DNA of 64,000 bases from Haliscomenobacter sp. (GCA_016713275.1 JADJPL010000004.1:62001-126000), one strand, 5' to 3'. Counted from the first letter of the stretch, positions 28,191 to 36,769 are shown. The notes: generated by a model not told the origin, from the letters alone. Numbers and translations: made by a program.

Positions 28191-29948
28191 ATGAAAAAAT
28201 TTGCCATCCCTACCCTCCTCCTCGCCGCCACGGCGCTGGTGTTGCACTTCCTGTTCGTCGACTACAACCACGCCAACGAAACGGTCTATTTTGGTGGGCC
28301 GATCCTGACCATGTCCGACGCGCAGCCGAGGGTGGAAGCGCTTTATGTGAAAAACGGGAAGATCCTCGCTGCCGGGACCAAAGCCGAGGTGATGCAGGCC
28401 AAATCCAGGCGCGCCACACTGACCGACTTGCAGGGCAAAACCCTCTTGCCGGGCTTTTTTGACGCCCACGGGCATCTCGACCTCGCCACCGCCCTGTACG
28501 GCATGACGGACATCAGCGGGTTTACGCACCGAACGCCGGAGGGCGTCTGGAACGCGGTCGCGCAAAAAGTCAAGGCTACCCCCAAAGGGGAATGGATCTT
28601 CTGCCTGGGGTACGACCCCATTCTCACCAAGGGGCTTGAGCCGCCGTCTACAGCGTTCCTGGATTCCCTGGCGCCCGACCACCCCGTCGCGCTCATCGCG
28701 CAAACCATGCATTCGTATTACGCTAACAGCAAGGCCTTCCAGGCGGCCGGCATTACCGCTCAGACCCCCGATCCTTCCTCCAGCAGCTATTACGAGCGGG
28801 ATTCGTCCGGACAGCTCACCGGACTCATCGTGGAGCAGGCCGCTTTTGAGCCCTTCCGGGCGATCATGCAGGAAAAACTCATGGATTCCTTCGTGGAAAA
28901 CACCCAAAAAGTGCTGGCCAAAAACGCCCAAAAGGGAATCACCAGCACCGTCACCATGGGGTTGATGACGGTCAACAAGAACATCCTGATGCTCTACCAG
29001 GACCTCTCCGGAGAAAAGGTCAAACCGCTGCACAACCTCATCCGGATCACCGGGGCTTTCCCCGAGCGCAAACCCAACCTGCGGCATTTCGTTTTCCTGA
29101 TGGAGCGGTTTTCGGGCTATTTGCCCAAGCCGAAAAACCGGGGCGACGACTTTTTCCGATTCATGGGGGTGAAGCTTTGGTACGACGGCTCGCCGTATAT
29201 CGGCTCCATGTACATGAGCAGGCCTTATCTGGCGTCGAGATACAACCTGGAGGCGATCCATCTGCCTCCCGGTCACCGGGGAGAGGCGCTCCTCCAGCCC
29301 GAACAACTGGAAGCCGCTATCCGGAAATACCAGTCGGACGGATGGCAGGTGGCCATCCACTGCCAGGGCGACCGCGCTATTGCCGAGGCGCTTGGCGCTT
29401 TCGGGCGCGTGCATCAGGAGGCCCCCCTCAACGCGCGCCGGCACCGGCTGGAACACCTGCTCATGCTGCCCTACGACCAGATCGCTACGATGCAGGAAAT
29501 GGGCATTTCGCCCAGTTTTCACATCAACCACATCCTGTATTACGGCGATTTCCTCCAATCCGACATCCTGGGCCCCGAGCGCACCCAGCAACTGCTGCCG
29601 GTCAACCAGTTTGCGGCCAAACAAATTCCGTTCTCCCTGCACGCCGATCAGCCCATGTACGAAGCGGACCCCTTGAGCCTGGCAAGCACCGCCGTTAACC
29701 GTCAATCGGAAAGCGGGCTGGCGATCAACCCCGCGGAAGCCGTCAGCGTCTGGGAAGCCCTGAAAAGCATTACCATTTACGCCGCCTGGCAGCTGAAGAT
29801 GGAGTCGAAACTGGGCACGCTGGAAAAAGGCAAATACGCCGACCTGGTGGTGCTGGATAAAAATCCGCTGGAGACGCCCGCAGGGGCTATTGCACGTATT
29901 CAGGTTCTGGAGACGATTGTAGCGGGAAATACCGTTTGGAAGAAATAA
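28191..29948 (+). CDS. amidohydrolase, YtcJ/amidohydrolase-3 type
   Basis: A 585-residue enzyme with an N-terminal membrane anchor or signal (IPTLLLAATALVLHFLFV). The metallo-hydrolase motifs are GFFDAHGHLD (the HxH pair of strand 1), VAIHCQGDRAIAEAL, RRHRLEHLLML, and PFSLHADQPMYEADPL, then the C-terminal LEKGKYADLVVLDKNPL, typical of amidohydrolase family 3. Such enzymes hydrolyse N-acyl or N-formyl groups; the substrate is unknown. It is probably co-transcribed with the DUF2442 gene. Confidence 0.87.
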   Translation: MKKFAIPTLLLAATALVLHFLFVDYNHANETVYFGGPILTMSDAQPRVEALYVKNGKILAAGTKAEVMQAKSRRATLTDLQGKTLLPGFFDAHGHLDLATALYGMTDISGFTHRTPEGVWNAVAQKVKATPKGEWIFCLGYDPILTKGLEPPSTAFLDSLAPDHPVALIAQTMHSYYANSKAFQAAGITAQTPDPSSSSYYERDSSGQLTGLIVEQAAFEPFRAIMQEKLMDSFVENTQKVLAKNAQKGITSTVTMGLMTVNKNILMLYQDLSGEKVKPLHNLIRITGAFPERKPNLRHFVFLMERFSGYLPKPKNRGDDFFRFMGVKLWYDGSPYIGSMYMSRPYLASRYNLEAIHLPPGHRGEALLQPEQLEAAIRKYQSDGWQVAIHCQGDRAIAEALGAFGRVHQEAPLNARRHRLEHLLMLPYDQIATMQEMGISPSFHINHILYYGDFLQSDILGPERTQQLLPVNQFAAKQIPFSLHADQPMYEADPLSLASTAVNRQSESGLAINPAEAVSVWEALKSITIYAAWQLKMESKLGTLEKGKYADLVVLDKNPLETPAGAIARIQVLETIVAGNTVWKK

Positions 29949-29995
29949 AAACGATAAACCAATTCAAAACTATAAAATTATGGCGTTCTCCGTTT

Positions 29996-30275
29996 TGGCC
30001 CCGGCCTCGGGGTTTGTTCTTTTTTGCTCGCCCAAAAAAGAACCAAGAAGCGCTCCTTCGCCCTACCGCTCCGTGGCAAACGCCTTCGCTCTATGGGCTT
30101 CAACCGCTTGGAACACCGATCGTTGCGTTTCACCTGCATTCCAAGCGGTTGATCCCATAAGGCGATCCCGTTCTTCGAACGGGAACGGCGTTTCCCACGG
30201 GCTCCGGGCTGCGGAGGGCAATTCAGGGACAAGCCGTTAGTTATGAAAAATACGACAAGATGAGCTTCAACGGCG
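29996..30275 (+). repeat. mosaic hairpin repeat R1, copy B
   Basis: Within the 380-base gap 29949-30328, otherwise empty. It has the shared CCGGCCTCGGGG start, GTTCTTTTTTGCTCGCCC/AAAAAAGAACC hairpin, CTCCGTGGCAAACGCCTTCG and the GGGCTCCGGGCTGCGGAGGG end. The middle has AACCGCTTGG/CCAAGCGGTT and CCCGTTC-TTC-GAACGGG hairpins instead of the insertion seen in copy A. Similarity to copy C continues through GACAAGCCG and GATGAGCTTCAA. Confidence 0.8.
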
Positions 30276-30328
30276 GAAAGCGCGTCGTGGATATTCATCG
30301 ATAAGAAAGGAAAAAAAATCAACCACTT

Positions 30329-31042
30329 ATGAGCTTCCTCGAAGCCGAATGGCGAAAACTCGCGATCGCGAACTACGAAATCGACCCGTCCCTGCTCCAG
30401 GAATACGTCCCGTTGGGAACCGAGCTGGACCTGTGGCAGTCCCGGTGCTATGTGAGCCTGGTGGGGTTTATGTTCCTGAACACCAAACTCCTGGGTATGA
30501 AAGTGCCCTTTCACATAAACTTCGAAGAGGTGAATCTGCGGTTTTATGTAAGGCGAAACGAGGGCAGCGAATGGAAGCGCGGCGTCGTGTTTATCAAAGA
30601 AATTGTTCCCAAACCGGCGATTACCTTTGTGGCCAACACAATTTACCGCGAAAACTACGAAACCCTGGCCATGGCCCACCGCTGGGAAGAACGCCCAACC
30701 CACCGCGAAGTGGAATACCGCTGGAGAAAGAAAGGCCAATGGCATTCCTTTGCGGTGAAGGCAGGCCTTAAGCCGGCACCGATGGAGGAAGGCAGCGAAA
30801 CCGAATTCATCACCGAACACTACTGGGGATACGCCAAAGCCGGCGCCGCCAACACCGTGGAATACGAAGTAACCCACCCCCGGTGGCAAGCCTACGACGT
30901 GGAGGAGTACCAACTATCCGTGGATTTTGGGGCGGTATACGGGCCCAACTGGTCGCTGTTAACAGGAAGGGAACCCGCTTCGGTGATGCTGGCGGAAGGC
31001 TCGCTGATCACGGTAGAAAACAAGCGTTTGATTTCTTTTTAA
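30329..31042 (+). CDS. DUF2071 (YqjF-like) family protein
   Basis: A 237-residue protein with the DUF2071 pattern: LAIANYEIDPSLLQEYVPLG, GFMFLNTKLLGMKVPFHINF, EEVNLRFYVRR, FIKEIVPKPAI, EHYWGYAKA. The family belongs to the acetoacetate-decarboxylase-like fold in some classifications; function is unproven. It stands alone on the plus strand, with R1 copy B upstream and a short hairpin repeat downstream. Confidence 0.82.
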   Translation: MSFLEAEWRKLAIANYEIDPSLLQEYVPLGTELDLWQSRCYVSLVGFMFLNTKLLGMKVPFHINFEEVNLRFYVRRNEGSEWKRGVVFIKEIVPKPAITFVANTIYRENYETLAMAHRWEERPTHREVEYRWRKKGQWHSFAVKAGLKPAPMEEGSETEFITEHYWGYAKAGAANTVEYEVTHPRWQAYDVEEYQLSVDFGAVYGPNWSLLTGREPASVMLAEGSLITVENKRLISF

Positions 31043-31043
31043 C

Positions 31044-31134
31044 CTGCTGGTTGAAGCCTCCAGGTCCGCTGGTCGAAGTCCCTGCTGGTCGAAGTCTTCA
31101 GACTTCGATCCCTATCCGGCGGTCCCCGACCGAA
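31044..31134. repeat. hairpin repeat related to family R3
   Basis: Direct repeats CTGCTGGTTGAAG, CGCTGGTCGAAGTCC and CTGCTGGTCGAAGTC lead to the palindrome GAAGTC-TTCA-GACTTC (31091-31106) and then CTATCCGGCGGTCCCCGACC. The plan, a short direct repeat, a hairpin and a CCGGCGGTCCCC tail, is that of R3 with a different stem. Confidence 0.55.
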
Positions 31135-31231
31135 ACCCCACGAAGCAGTCAAACTAACCTGGCCAAAGCAAGCATCCGGCATGCCAGCTCCGGCCACAAC
31201 CCATCAGGCCGTTACAAAGAAATAAAAAAGC

Positions 31232-31283
31232 ATCAATTTTTGATACTATTTTTTGATTATGATCAATTTTTGATATATCTTTG
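31232..31283 (+). promoter_or_regulatory. two palindromic operators and -7 element
   Basis: ATCAA-TTT-TTGAT occurs at 31232-31244 and 31262-31274, exactly 30 bases apart. TATCTTTG (TANNTTTG consensus) follows at 31276-31283 and an AAGGAG ribosome-binding site lies about 5 bases before the ATG at 31302. The layout fits an autorepressed promoter. Confidence 0.65.
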
Positions 31284-31301
31284 TAAAGACAAGGAGCACA
31301 T

Positions 31302-31779
31302 ATGAAGGTAAAACTGAAAGAAGCTGCCTCGAACAAATGGTAGAAGCCATTATTTCAAAGCGAATAACCGTGAATTTCCCTTGAAGAAAAATGGCTGGCA
31401 ATTCAATTGGAAAGATTTGGGCAAAACAGAAGGCGCTGAATTCTACAAATTGTCCAAAATCAATACTCCCGGTGAGATCGAAGGCATGCTAATGTTGACC
31501 TTGCTTTATGAAGAAATGCTATTCATGAACAATATTGAGGTCGCTCCTCATAATTATGGTTCCAAAGGAAAATACGAGCATGTCGCAGGTTGTCTATTAG
31601 CGTATGGTTGTTATAAGAGTTTTGAATTAGGCAAAAATGCTTATGTGGGTTATTTATCATTCACAAGCAAAACCGAACTGATTGAATTATACGAAAAAAA
31701 ATACGGCGCTACCCATGCGATGGGGCAAAAGATGTTTTTTGGCCCCCAGTCTGGGAGACAGCTTATGGAAAATATTTGA
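31302..31779 (+). CDS. conserved hypothetical, possibly GNAT-like; frameshifted near start
   Basis: The ATG at 31302 has a good AAGGAG site and reads MKVKLKEAASNKW before a stop. The rest of the gene is in another frame (HYFKANNREFPLKKNGWQF onward). Adding one A and one C near 31333-31350 joins them as KEAASNKMVEAHYFKANN. The body contains KLSKINTPGEIEGMLMLTLL, MNNIEVAPHNYGSKGKYEHV, AGCLLAYGCYKSFELGK and GATHAMGQKMFF. The VAPHNYGSKGKYEHVAGCL stretch resembles the acetyl-CoA loop region of GNAT proteins, but I am unsure. It is the gene controlled by the palindromic operators upstream. Confidence 0.55.
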
Positions 31780-31838
31780 ACCTTCGATTTTTATAAGCCC
31801 TAAGGCTTTTTATTTGTTTTAAAAGCGCGTTTTCCCAC

Positions 31839-31926
31839 ACTACTGGCCATTTTGGGAACGAGACCTTCCAGGTTTCGAAAACCTGGAAGGTCTGGGCGCC
31901 AGGAAAATGAAAATAGTCAGGAGAGT
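31839..31926. mobile_element. MITE-like element R2, copy 2 (degraded, about 88 bases)
   Basis: The left end ACTACTGGCCATTTT matches the R2 terminus with one change; the other end (AAAATAGTCAGGAGAGT) is degraded. The interior hairpin AGACCTTCCAGGTTT-CGA-AAACCTGGAAGGTCT and TGGGCGCCAGGAAAA are those of the copy at 56070-56155, in opposite orientation. It lies between a GNAT-like gene and a HigA-like gene. Confidence 0.7.
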
Positions 31927-31958
31927 GGAGTTTTCCCCTCTTTAATCCCCAACAAACC

Positions 31959-32434
31959 ATGAAAAACACGAATACGGGAGGAATTAATGGGCTTGGAGAA
32001 TCGCTCATCAATACGAACAGCGAAGAGTTTAGAGCCCTGAAACGCGTTATTGAAGCGCATTATGGTGCGCAGGATGAACGGGTAAAAATGGAAAATGGCT
32101 TACTGTCTGTCCGTTTTCAAATGGAGTCGTATTTAAATGCGGAGGGGCCTGGACCACATCCAGCCAGCAGGCTTTTTATTGAGCGGTTCCTTCAGGCGGC
32201 CAAGGTGAGCAAAAACAGTTTTCGAACTATATCCAATACGAATATTCCAATTTCATTGCCTTAATCAAGGGCAGGCGAAGGATTAACAGCGAGCTGGCCA
32301 TCAAACCCGGACAAATTTTCAAAGTAGATCCGGCCGTTTGGCTTCATATTGAAAGCAAGAACGAACTCCTGCTCGAATTGACGAAAACCGATCCCCGATT
32401 GAGTTTAGAGGATTTGATCAAAGAAGCCTCCTAA
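31959..32434 (+). CDS. HigA-like XRE antitoxin, frameshift in A-run
   Basis: Joined length is about 158 residues. The first frame begins MKNTNTGGINGLGESLINT and runs to FIERFLQAAKVSKN. One A missing from the A5 run near 32210 shifts the frame; with it the HTH part reads KVSKKQFSNYIQYEYSNFIA, LIKGRRRINSELAIKPGQIF, DPAVWLHIESKNELL, the C-terminal HTH layout of HigA-family antitoxins. No HigB toxin is next to it; the gene upstream (31302-31779) is not HigB-like, and the R2 element separates them. It may act as a lone regulator. Confidence 0.7.
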
Positions 32435-32556
32435 GCCCCCCATTTTTGACAAAAATCACCCAACAAAACCGCTTCATTGTCCCGCTTTTTTCTAAACTTT
32501 ATAAGTTCCTAAAAGCCCGAAAAATATAGGTATTTCGTCATTTCAACGGGCTTTCT

Positions 32557-34194
32557 ATGAACTGGCTGACCAAACTCCGACTCTTCGTCCATATCCTCAC
32601 CTGGCGCTTCACCTGGTCGAGGCATAAGCTGGACTACAAACCGTCGAAAACGCGTTCGCCCAAGTTCGTCTCCGCCTGGGACGCCGCCGGTAAGATGGCC
32701 GACGGGGCCTGCGTGTTTTCCAACGGCTTTGCGGGCAATGCCCGGTGCTCCATTTTCTTTTACGCTATCCGCGACCGCTTTATCCGCACCGGCCACCCCA
32801 AGGGGCTTACCTGGATCAACAACGGCGCCCAGGGGTCCCGGGGCAAAGTGCCCGGCACGGTGGAGGAACTCGGTATCCCCGGACTGATGAAGCGCTACCT
32901 GGCCGGCCACCTGGAAACCTGCAAAGCCCAGCTCCGCCTGGCCGAGCGCGGAGAACTGGAGCTGCACACGCTGCCCCAGGGCGCCATTTCCCTGCTGCTG
33001 GAGGCCCAAACCAGGGGCGAGCAGCACCTGAGGTCCAAAACGGGCGTAGGCTCGTTCCTGGACCCCCGGACGGGCACGGGATCGGTCATCCATCCGCCGG
33101 GCGCGGAATCTTTTGTCGAGGCCGACGGCGACGCGCTGATCTACACGATGCCCCAGCCGGATGTGGCGTTGTTCAACGCGCCGTACGCCGATGCGGAGGG
33201 CAATATCTATTTCAAGCACGCGGCGACCCTCACCGAAAACCGGTTTTCGGCGGCTGCCGCGCGCCAGAAAGGCGGGCTGGTGATGGCGGCCGTCAGCGGC
33301 ATCATCCCCAGGTCGGACGCCGAGATCAGCATGCCGGCTTCGGAGGTCGACTACATCGTCGTGAACCCGTACAACGAGCAAACCGTCAGCGTGCCCCAGC
33401 ACCGCTACTGGCCCATGTTCACGCCGGCGTGCGCCCTGGATACCCGGGCGGCCGTTCAGCGCCTGAAATTCATCAACACCTTCCTCAAGATCACCCCGGT
33501 GCGCGACGAGATCGGCCAGCGGATGGCCCGCCTGGCAGCGGATACGTTTGTGAAGGAAGTACCGAAAGGGAGCATGATCAACATCGGCGTGGGGTTTCCG
33601 GAGGAAGCGGTACGGGTGCTGATCGAACGCGGACTGGAAGAAACGTACACGTTCACCACCGAAGCCGGCTCGTATGGCGGCTTGCCGGCGCCGGGCATCT
33701 TTTTCGGCGCCGCGATCCATCCCCAGCATTTGGAAAGCTCGCAGGACATGTTTCACCGGTACCAGACCGAGCTGGAAGCCGCCATGTTCGGCTTTCTGCA
33801 CGTCGACCGCCAGGGCAACGTCAACGTCTCCAAACGGGGACCCCGCCTCACCGACTACGTCGGCCCGGGCGGCTTGCCCGACATCGCCGAAGGCGCCCGC
33901 ACGCTGATCTTTGTAGGAAACTGGATGCACGGCGCCGAATACCGCCTGGAAGGCGAAACCATCCGCCTGATCAAGCCCGGCAAGCCCAAATTCGTCGACC
34001 AGGTCCCCGAGGTGACGTTTAACGGACAGGTGGGCCTGGCCGCGGGGAAGAAGATCTTCTACGTCACGGAAGTGGGCCTTTTCCAGCTTACCCCGGAAGG
34101 ACTGACGTTGAGGGAGGTTTCCCCGGGCATCGATGTGGAGCGGGATATTTTGGCGTATTTTAGGCCGGGGGGCGTTGGGGCGTTTAGGCGTTGA
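32557..34194 (+). CDS. acyl-CoA:acetate/3-ketoacid CoA-transferase (family I, alpha-beta fusion)
   Basis: A 545-residue cytoplasmic enzyme of the propionate/acetoacetate CoA-transferase family, with both half-domains in one chain. The alpha half has SAWDAAGKMADGACVFSNGF; the beta half has INIGVGFPEEAVRVL, then TTEAGSYGGLPAPGIFFGAA with the expected catalytic Glu (Glu369) that forms the CoA thioester, followed by HVDRQGNVNVSKRG. It moves CoA between short-chain acids. The N-terminal sequence before the first domain (MNWLTKLRLFVHILTWRFTW) is hydrophobic and unusual for this family. Very GC-rich; heptad GCGTAAG-like repeats begin at its 3' end. Confidence 0.85.
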   Translation: MNWLTKLRLFVHILTWRFTWSRHKLDYKPSKTRSPKFVSAWDAAGKMADGACVFSNGFAGNARCSIFFYAIRDRFIRTGHPKGLTWINNGAQGSRGKVPGTVEELGIPGLMKRYLAGHLETCKAQLRLAERGELELHTLPQGAISLLLEAQTRGEQHLRSKTGVGSFLDPRTGTGSVIHPPGAESFVEADGDALIYTMPQPDVALFNAPYADAEGNIYFKHAATLTENRFSAAAARQKGGLVMAAVSGIIPRSDAEISMPASEVDYIVVNPYNEQTVSVPQHRYWPMFTPACALDTRAAVQRLKFINTFLKITPVRDEIGQRMARLAADTFVKEVPKGSMINIGVGFPEEAVRVLIERGLEETYTFTTEAGSYGGLPAPGIFFGAAIHPQHLESSQDMFHRYQTELEAAMFGFLHVDRQGNVNVSKRGPRLTDYVGPGGLPDIAEGARTLIFVGNWMHGAEYRLEGETIRLIKPGKPKFVDQVPEVTFNGQVGLAAGKKIFYVTEVGLFQLTPEGLTLREVSPGIDVERDILAYFRPGGVGAFRR

Positions 34195-34246
34195 GGGGTT
34201 TATGCGTGGGGCGTAAGGCGTGGGGCGTAAGGCGTAAGGCAAAAGG
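34166..34246. repeat. GGCGTWWG heptad-like repeats
   Basis: Imperfect tandem units such as GGGGCGTTTAGGCGTTGAGG and GGCGTGGGGCGTAAGGCGTA overlap the last codons of the CoA-transferase and the spacer. The reverse complement of the same motif (AACGCCTAAACGCC) forms a second tract at 35692-35766. Confidence 0.6.
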
Positions 34247-34266
34247 CCTAGGGGGTGGGGTACCGT

Positions 34267-34293
34267 TCAGTTTTTGTCCATAAAATAATCACC
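34267..34293 (-). pseudogene. remnant of a second TlpA-like gene 3' end
   Basis: On the minus strand this encodes GDYFMDKN and a stop, matching the end of the neighbouring TlpA gene (ENYFMGKN, stop at 34418). About 20 of 25 bases agree. Only this tail survives, and it abuts an R3 hairpin repeat, so a tandem paralogue was probably lost here by a deletion ending at the repeat. Confidence 0.45.
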
Positions 34294-34367
34294 TGTTCGC
34301 CGGAACCTGTTCGCCGGAATCCTCAGATTCCGTGCGGAACTATCCGCCGGTCCCCTGACCGGCGTCC
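34291..34367 (+). repeat. hairpin repeat, family R3
   Basis: CCTGTTCGCCGGAA appears twice, followed by the hairpin GGAATC-CTC-AGATTCC, then GTGCGGAACTATCCGCCGG and CCCCTGACCGGCGTC. The stem sequence again differs from the other R3 copies while the outer parts are conserved. Confidence 0.7.
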
Positions 34368-34417
34368 TCTGGTATTCTGGTTGCCTTACAGGAGACGTAT
34401 CCGGAGCGTAAACCCGT

Positions 34418-35617
34418 TTAGTTTTTGCCCATAAAATAATTCTCTACAAAAGCCTGTAGGGCTTCTCCGTGGATATTTTTGGCGATGATCGTTCCTTGTG
34501 CGTCGAGGATCAGGTTGGAAGGGATGGTGCGGATGCGCAGGGCGTCCAGGAAAGGGGTGGAGTCGCCGGTGAGGTGAGAAGCCTGGGGCCAGGAGGCGCC
34601 GTCTTTTGAAATGGCGCCGCTCCAGGAGGCTGCGCTGCGGTCGATGGAATACCCGACGATTTGGAGGCCCTTATCGCGGTATTGGCGCCAAAGCGGCGCA
34701 AGGGTTTCCCGGTTTTCGACGCGGCAAGGGAGGCACCAGGCGGCCCAGATGTCGAGCACGGTGAGCTTTGTTCCCAACATGCGGCGCACCGGCAAGGTAT
34801 CGCCGCCGGCCATCGGCAGGGGGTAATCGGGGACCCGGTCGCCCACCAGCACCGGCAACCGCTCCCGGTTGGCGATGGCGCAAACCTGGGCGGCCCAGGG
34901 GTCGCCCGGCCGAAGGGGAGCCCGTTTTTCGCACCATTGGACCACCAGTTCGGGGGTGCGCTCGTAATCGCCCGAAGGACTGACCCACCGGACGGCGGCG
35001 AGGCTCGCCCAAAACGAGGCGCTGGTATCGGCAAAAGCCATCAGGGGTTTGCGCCAGCGCTGCTGCGCCGCCTCGTATTCCAGCAAGTTGTCTTCATCGG
35101 GGCCGCCATGAGGGCCCAGCAGGGCGCTGTCGCGCAGGAAAGCGCCGTGGCGGAGGTCGCGGAGCTGAAGCAGCGCCCGGTTGTCGGCCGAAGGATTTTC
35201 GAGCGAGAAACTCGCCTGAAAACGCCCCGATTCTGCGGTGCAATAAAACGGCTTTCCCGCCTGCAGCACCACCGGCATGTAATTCGCCAGCAGCGGGTTT
35301 TCGTCTTCCCGTTTATTGGGGTACCCACTCCCCTCGCGTTGCAGGCAAATCTCGTACAGCGTAGGCTCGGCGGGGAGCTGCACCCGGGAAAATACAAACC
35401 GCCCATCCGCGCCGATGACGGCCGAATCGGCAACCACCCCGCCGTAATTCATGGCGATCTCCCCCAACTGCCGCGGCTGGAGCAGGTATACCACCCGCTT
35501 CCACCCCCCGGACAAAGCCACCACGCCCGAAGGCGGACGGAGCGGCGTCTGGCAACGGGTAGCAGTAAGAACCAACAGGCAGCCAATGCCCCCAAGCAAC
35601 GCGTTTCGCAAGCGCAT
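34418..35617 (-). CDS. TlpA-family thioredoxin lipoprotein
   Basis: A 399-residue periplasmic protein with a lipoprotein-like signal (ATRC, Cys22). An N-terminal beta-rich region (about 30-130) resembles DUF4369, a helical middle follows, and the C-terminal thioredoxin domain carries DIWAAWCLPC with Cys295 and Cys298 and the cis-proline TIPSN. This is the layout of Bacteroidota TlpA/ResA-like disulfide reductases, which keep cysteines of exported or c-type cytochrome proteins reduced. It is monocistronic as far as I can see. Confidence 0.87.
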   Translation of the reverse strand: MRLRNALLGGIGCLLVLTATRCQTPLRPPSGVVALSGGWKRVVYLLQPRQLGEIAMNYGGVVADSAVIGADGRFVFSRVQLPAEPTLYEICLQREGSGYPNKREDENPLLANYMPVVLQAGKPFYCTAESGRFQASFSLENPSADNRALLQLRDLRHGAFLRDSALLGPHGGPDEDNLLEYEAAQQRWRKPLMAFADTSASFWASLAAVRWVSPSGDYERTPELVVQWCEKRAPLRPGDPWAAQVCAIANRERLPVLVGDRVPDYPLPMAGGDTLPVRRMLGTKLTVLDIWAAWCLPCRVENRETLAPLWRQYRDKGLQIVGYSIDRSAASWSGAISKDGASWPQASHLTGDSTPFLDALRIRTIPSNLILDAQGTIIAKNIHGEALQAFVENYFMGKN

Positions 35618-36318
35618 ACGTTCTGATTATGTGCGCCGCGAAGGTACCCTTTTCAAGCGGTTGGAAGAAACCGGCAAAGCGGTTTTTTCCCCCACGCCCC
35701 TCCACGCCTCAACCCTCAACGCCTAAACGCCTCAACGCCTCAACCCCTAAACGCCCAAACGCCTAACTTTCCCTTGCTTCTTTCCCAAACATTTCCTACA
35801 TTTATCCGGATAGAGAGGCTATGAGAAAGCACGCGCTTTTTCGTAGCCTTTTTTGCTTAAACTAACCCAAACCGTATGCTAAGCCGCAGCGCGTTGCTCC
35901 ATTCCCGTTGTAGTCTGCCGGGTCCTCCGGCGGGCGAGGGGTGTTTTTCCAGAAGGATAAGGGTTGGGGTGTTTGGGGAAGGAAACCTGGAAGGGGTTCG
36001 CTTTTGGGGGTGGCCGGATGCGTGGAGATAGGGGAAATGACAGGTGATGAAGGAGAGAGGAACTGGTTGGGGGGGGTGTTGGGGATGAACTAAGTGGGGG
36101 TAAAATGAAGGGAAATAGAGGAAAACCCACACAGATAAGACATATAGGCGCAATTGCGGACAATAAAGTAAGGGCGAAATATTTCGGTTTTTCCTTCGGT
36201 GGGTTTCGCTAATACAGTAGTTATCAGCAACCCTAAAACCCGACAGTGCGACCATTAACCGACAGACATAAACCGACCGACAATGCAATTTTCGGCAAAG
36301 CCGTTTGGCTATCCCTTC

Positions 36319-36384
36319 GCAAAATAAAAAGAGCTGCAAAGCCACCCACAAGCCGACCCACTTTTGCAGCACATTTTATTTTGC
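36319..36384. repeat. attC-like imperfect inverted repeat S0
   Basis: Left arm GCAAAATAAAAAGAGCTGCA and right arm TGCAGCACATTTTATTTTGC pair over about 22 bases with two mismatches. It precedes the first gene of the heavy-metal cluster by about 70 bases. The shape resembles the cassette-boundary repeats at 45-54 kb, but without the GTTRGC end. Confidence 0.5.
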
Positions 36385-36439
36385 CCTACCGCACCACTGC
36401 CACCCGACAACATTCTGCACAACCGACAATATTTTTACC

Positions 36440-36447
36440 TACATTTG
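36440..36447 (+). promoter_or_regulatory. -7 element TACATTTG
   Basis: TACATTTG fits TANNTTTG and lies only 5 bases before the GTG at 36452, so the transcript may be leaderless. Confidence 0.4.
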
Positions 36448-36451
36448 CCCC

Positions 36452-36769
36452 GTGAAACAAGTTTTGACACTCATATTCAGTTTTTACATTTTGGCTTTGT
36501 CCTGCATGTATTGTAGCGACAAGGACGACTGTAATTATATGAGTGCCGACCAATCGACCTTTATCACTACCGACCATTCCAACCAAGACACCGACACCGA
36601 TATTTGTTCTCCCTTTTGCCAATGCTCGTGCTGTCATGGTTTTGTTTTATTGCATTTCAGCAAATGCACTTCACCGCAACCTGTTTCACCCGACAAGCAG
36701 ATTGCTTATTCCGAAAACTTTTCTTCTTCCTTTTCAGGCAACATTTGGCAACCGCCAAAAACCAGTTAA
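36452..36769 (+). CDS. DUF6660-like small secreted protein of metal operons
   Basis: A 105-residue protein read from a GTG: MKQVLTLIFSFYILALSCMY is a signal or lipoprotein-type sequence, followed by many Cys and Asp residues (YCSDKDDCNYMS, DICSPFCQCSCCHGF). Such short Cys-rich proteins commonly precede CzcA/CusA genes in Bacteroidota. The frame is open upstream, but only the GTG gives a signal peptide, and the promoter element supports it. It probably binds metal in the envelope (inference). Confidence 0.6.
   Translation: MKQVLTLIFSFYILALSCMYCSDKDDCNYMSADQSTFITTDHSNQDTDTDICSPFCQCSCCHGFVLLHFSKCTSPQPVSPDKQIAYSENFSSSFSGNIWQPPKTS

Larger units (their letters stand above)
35618..36451. other. 834-base intergenic region at island edge
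   Basis: No convincing gene. It contains CAACGCC-type heptad repeats (35692-35766), a strongly purine- and G-rich plus-strand tract (about 35930-36120), and then a sharp change to AT-rich sequence. A strong inverted repeat lies at 36319-36384. The composition step marks the left edge of the acquired region. Confidence 0.6.

Noticed and set aside
28188..34242. Long minus-strand frames opposite the amidohydrolase and CoA-transferase genes (505 and 577 codons)
   Set aside because: Same GC effect; translated sequence is low-complexity and shows no motif, while the plus-strand products are recognisable.
35857..36372. Minus-strand frame of 171 codons at the island edge
   Set aside because: It crosses a purine-rich tract, is Pro/Ser-biased and shows no domain or start signal.
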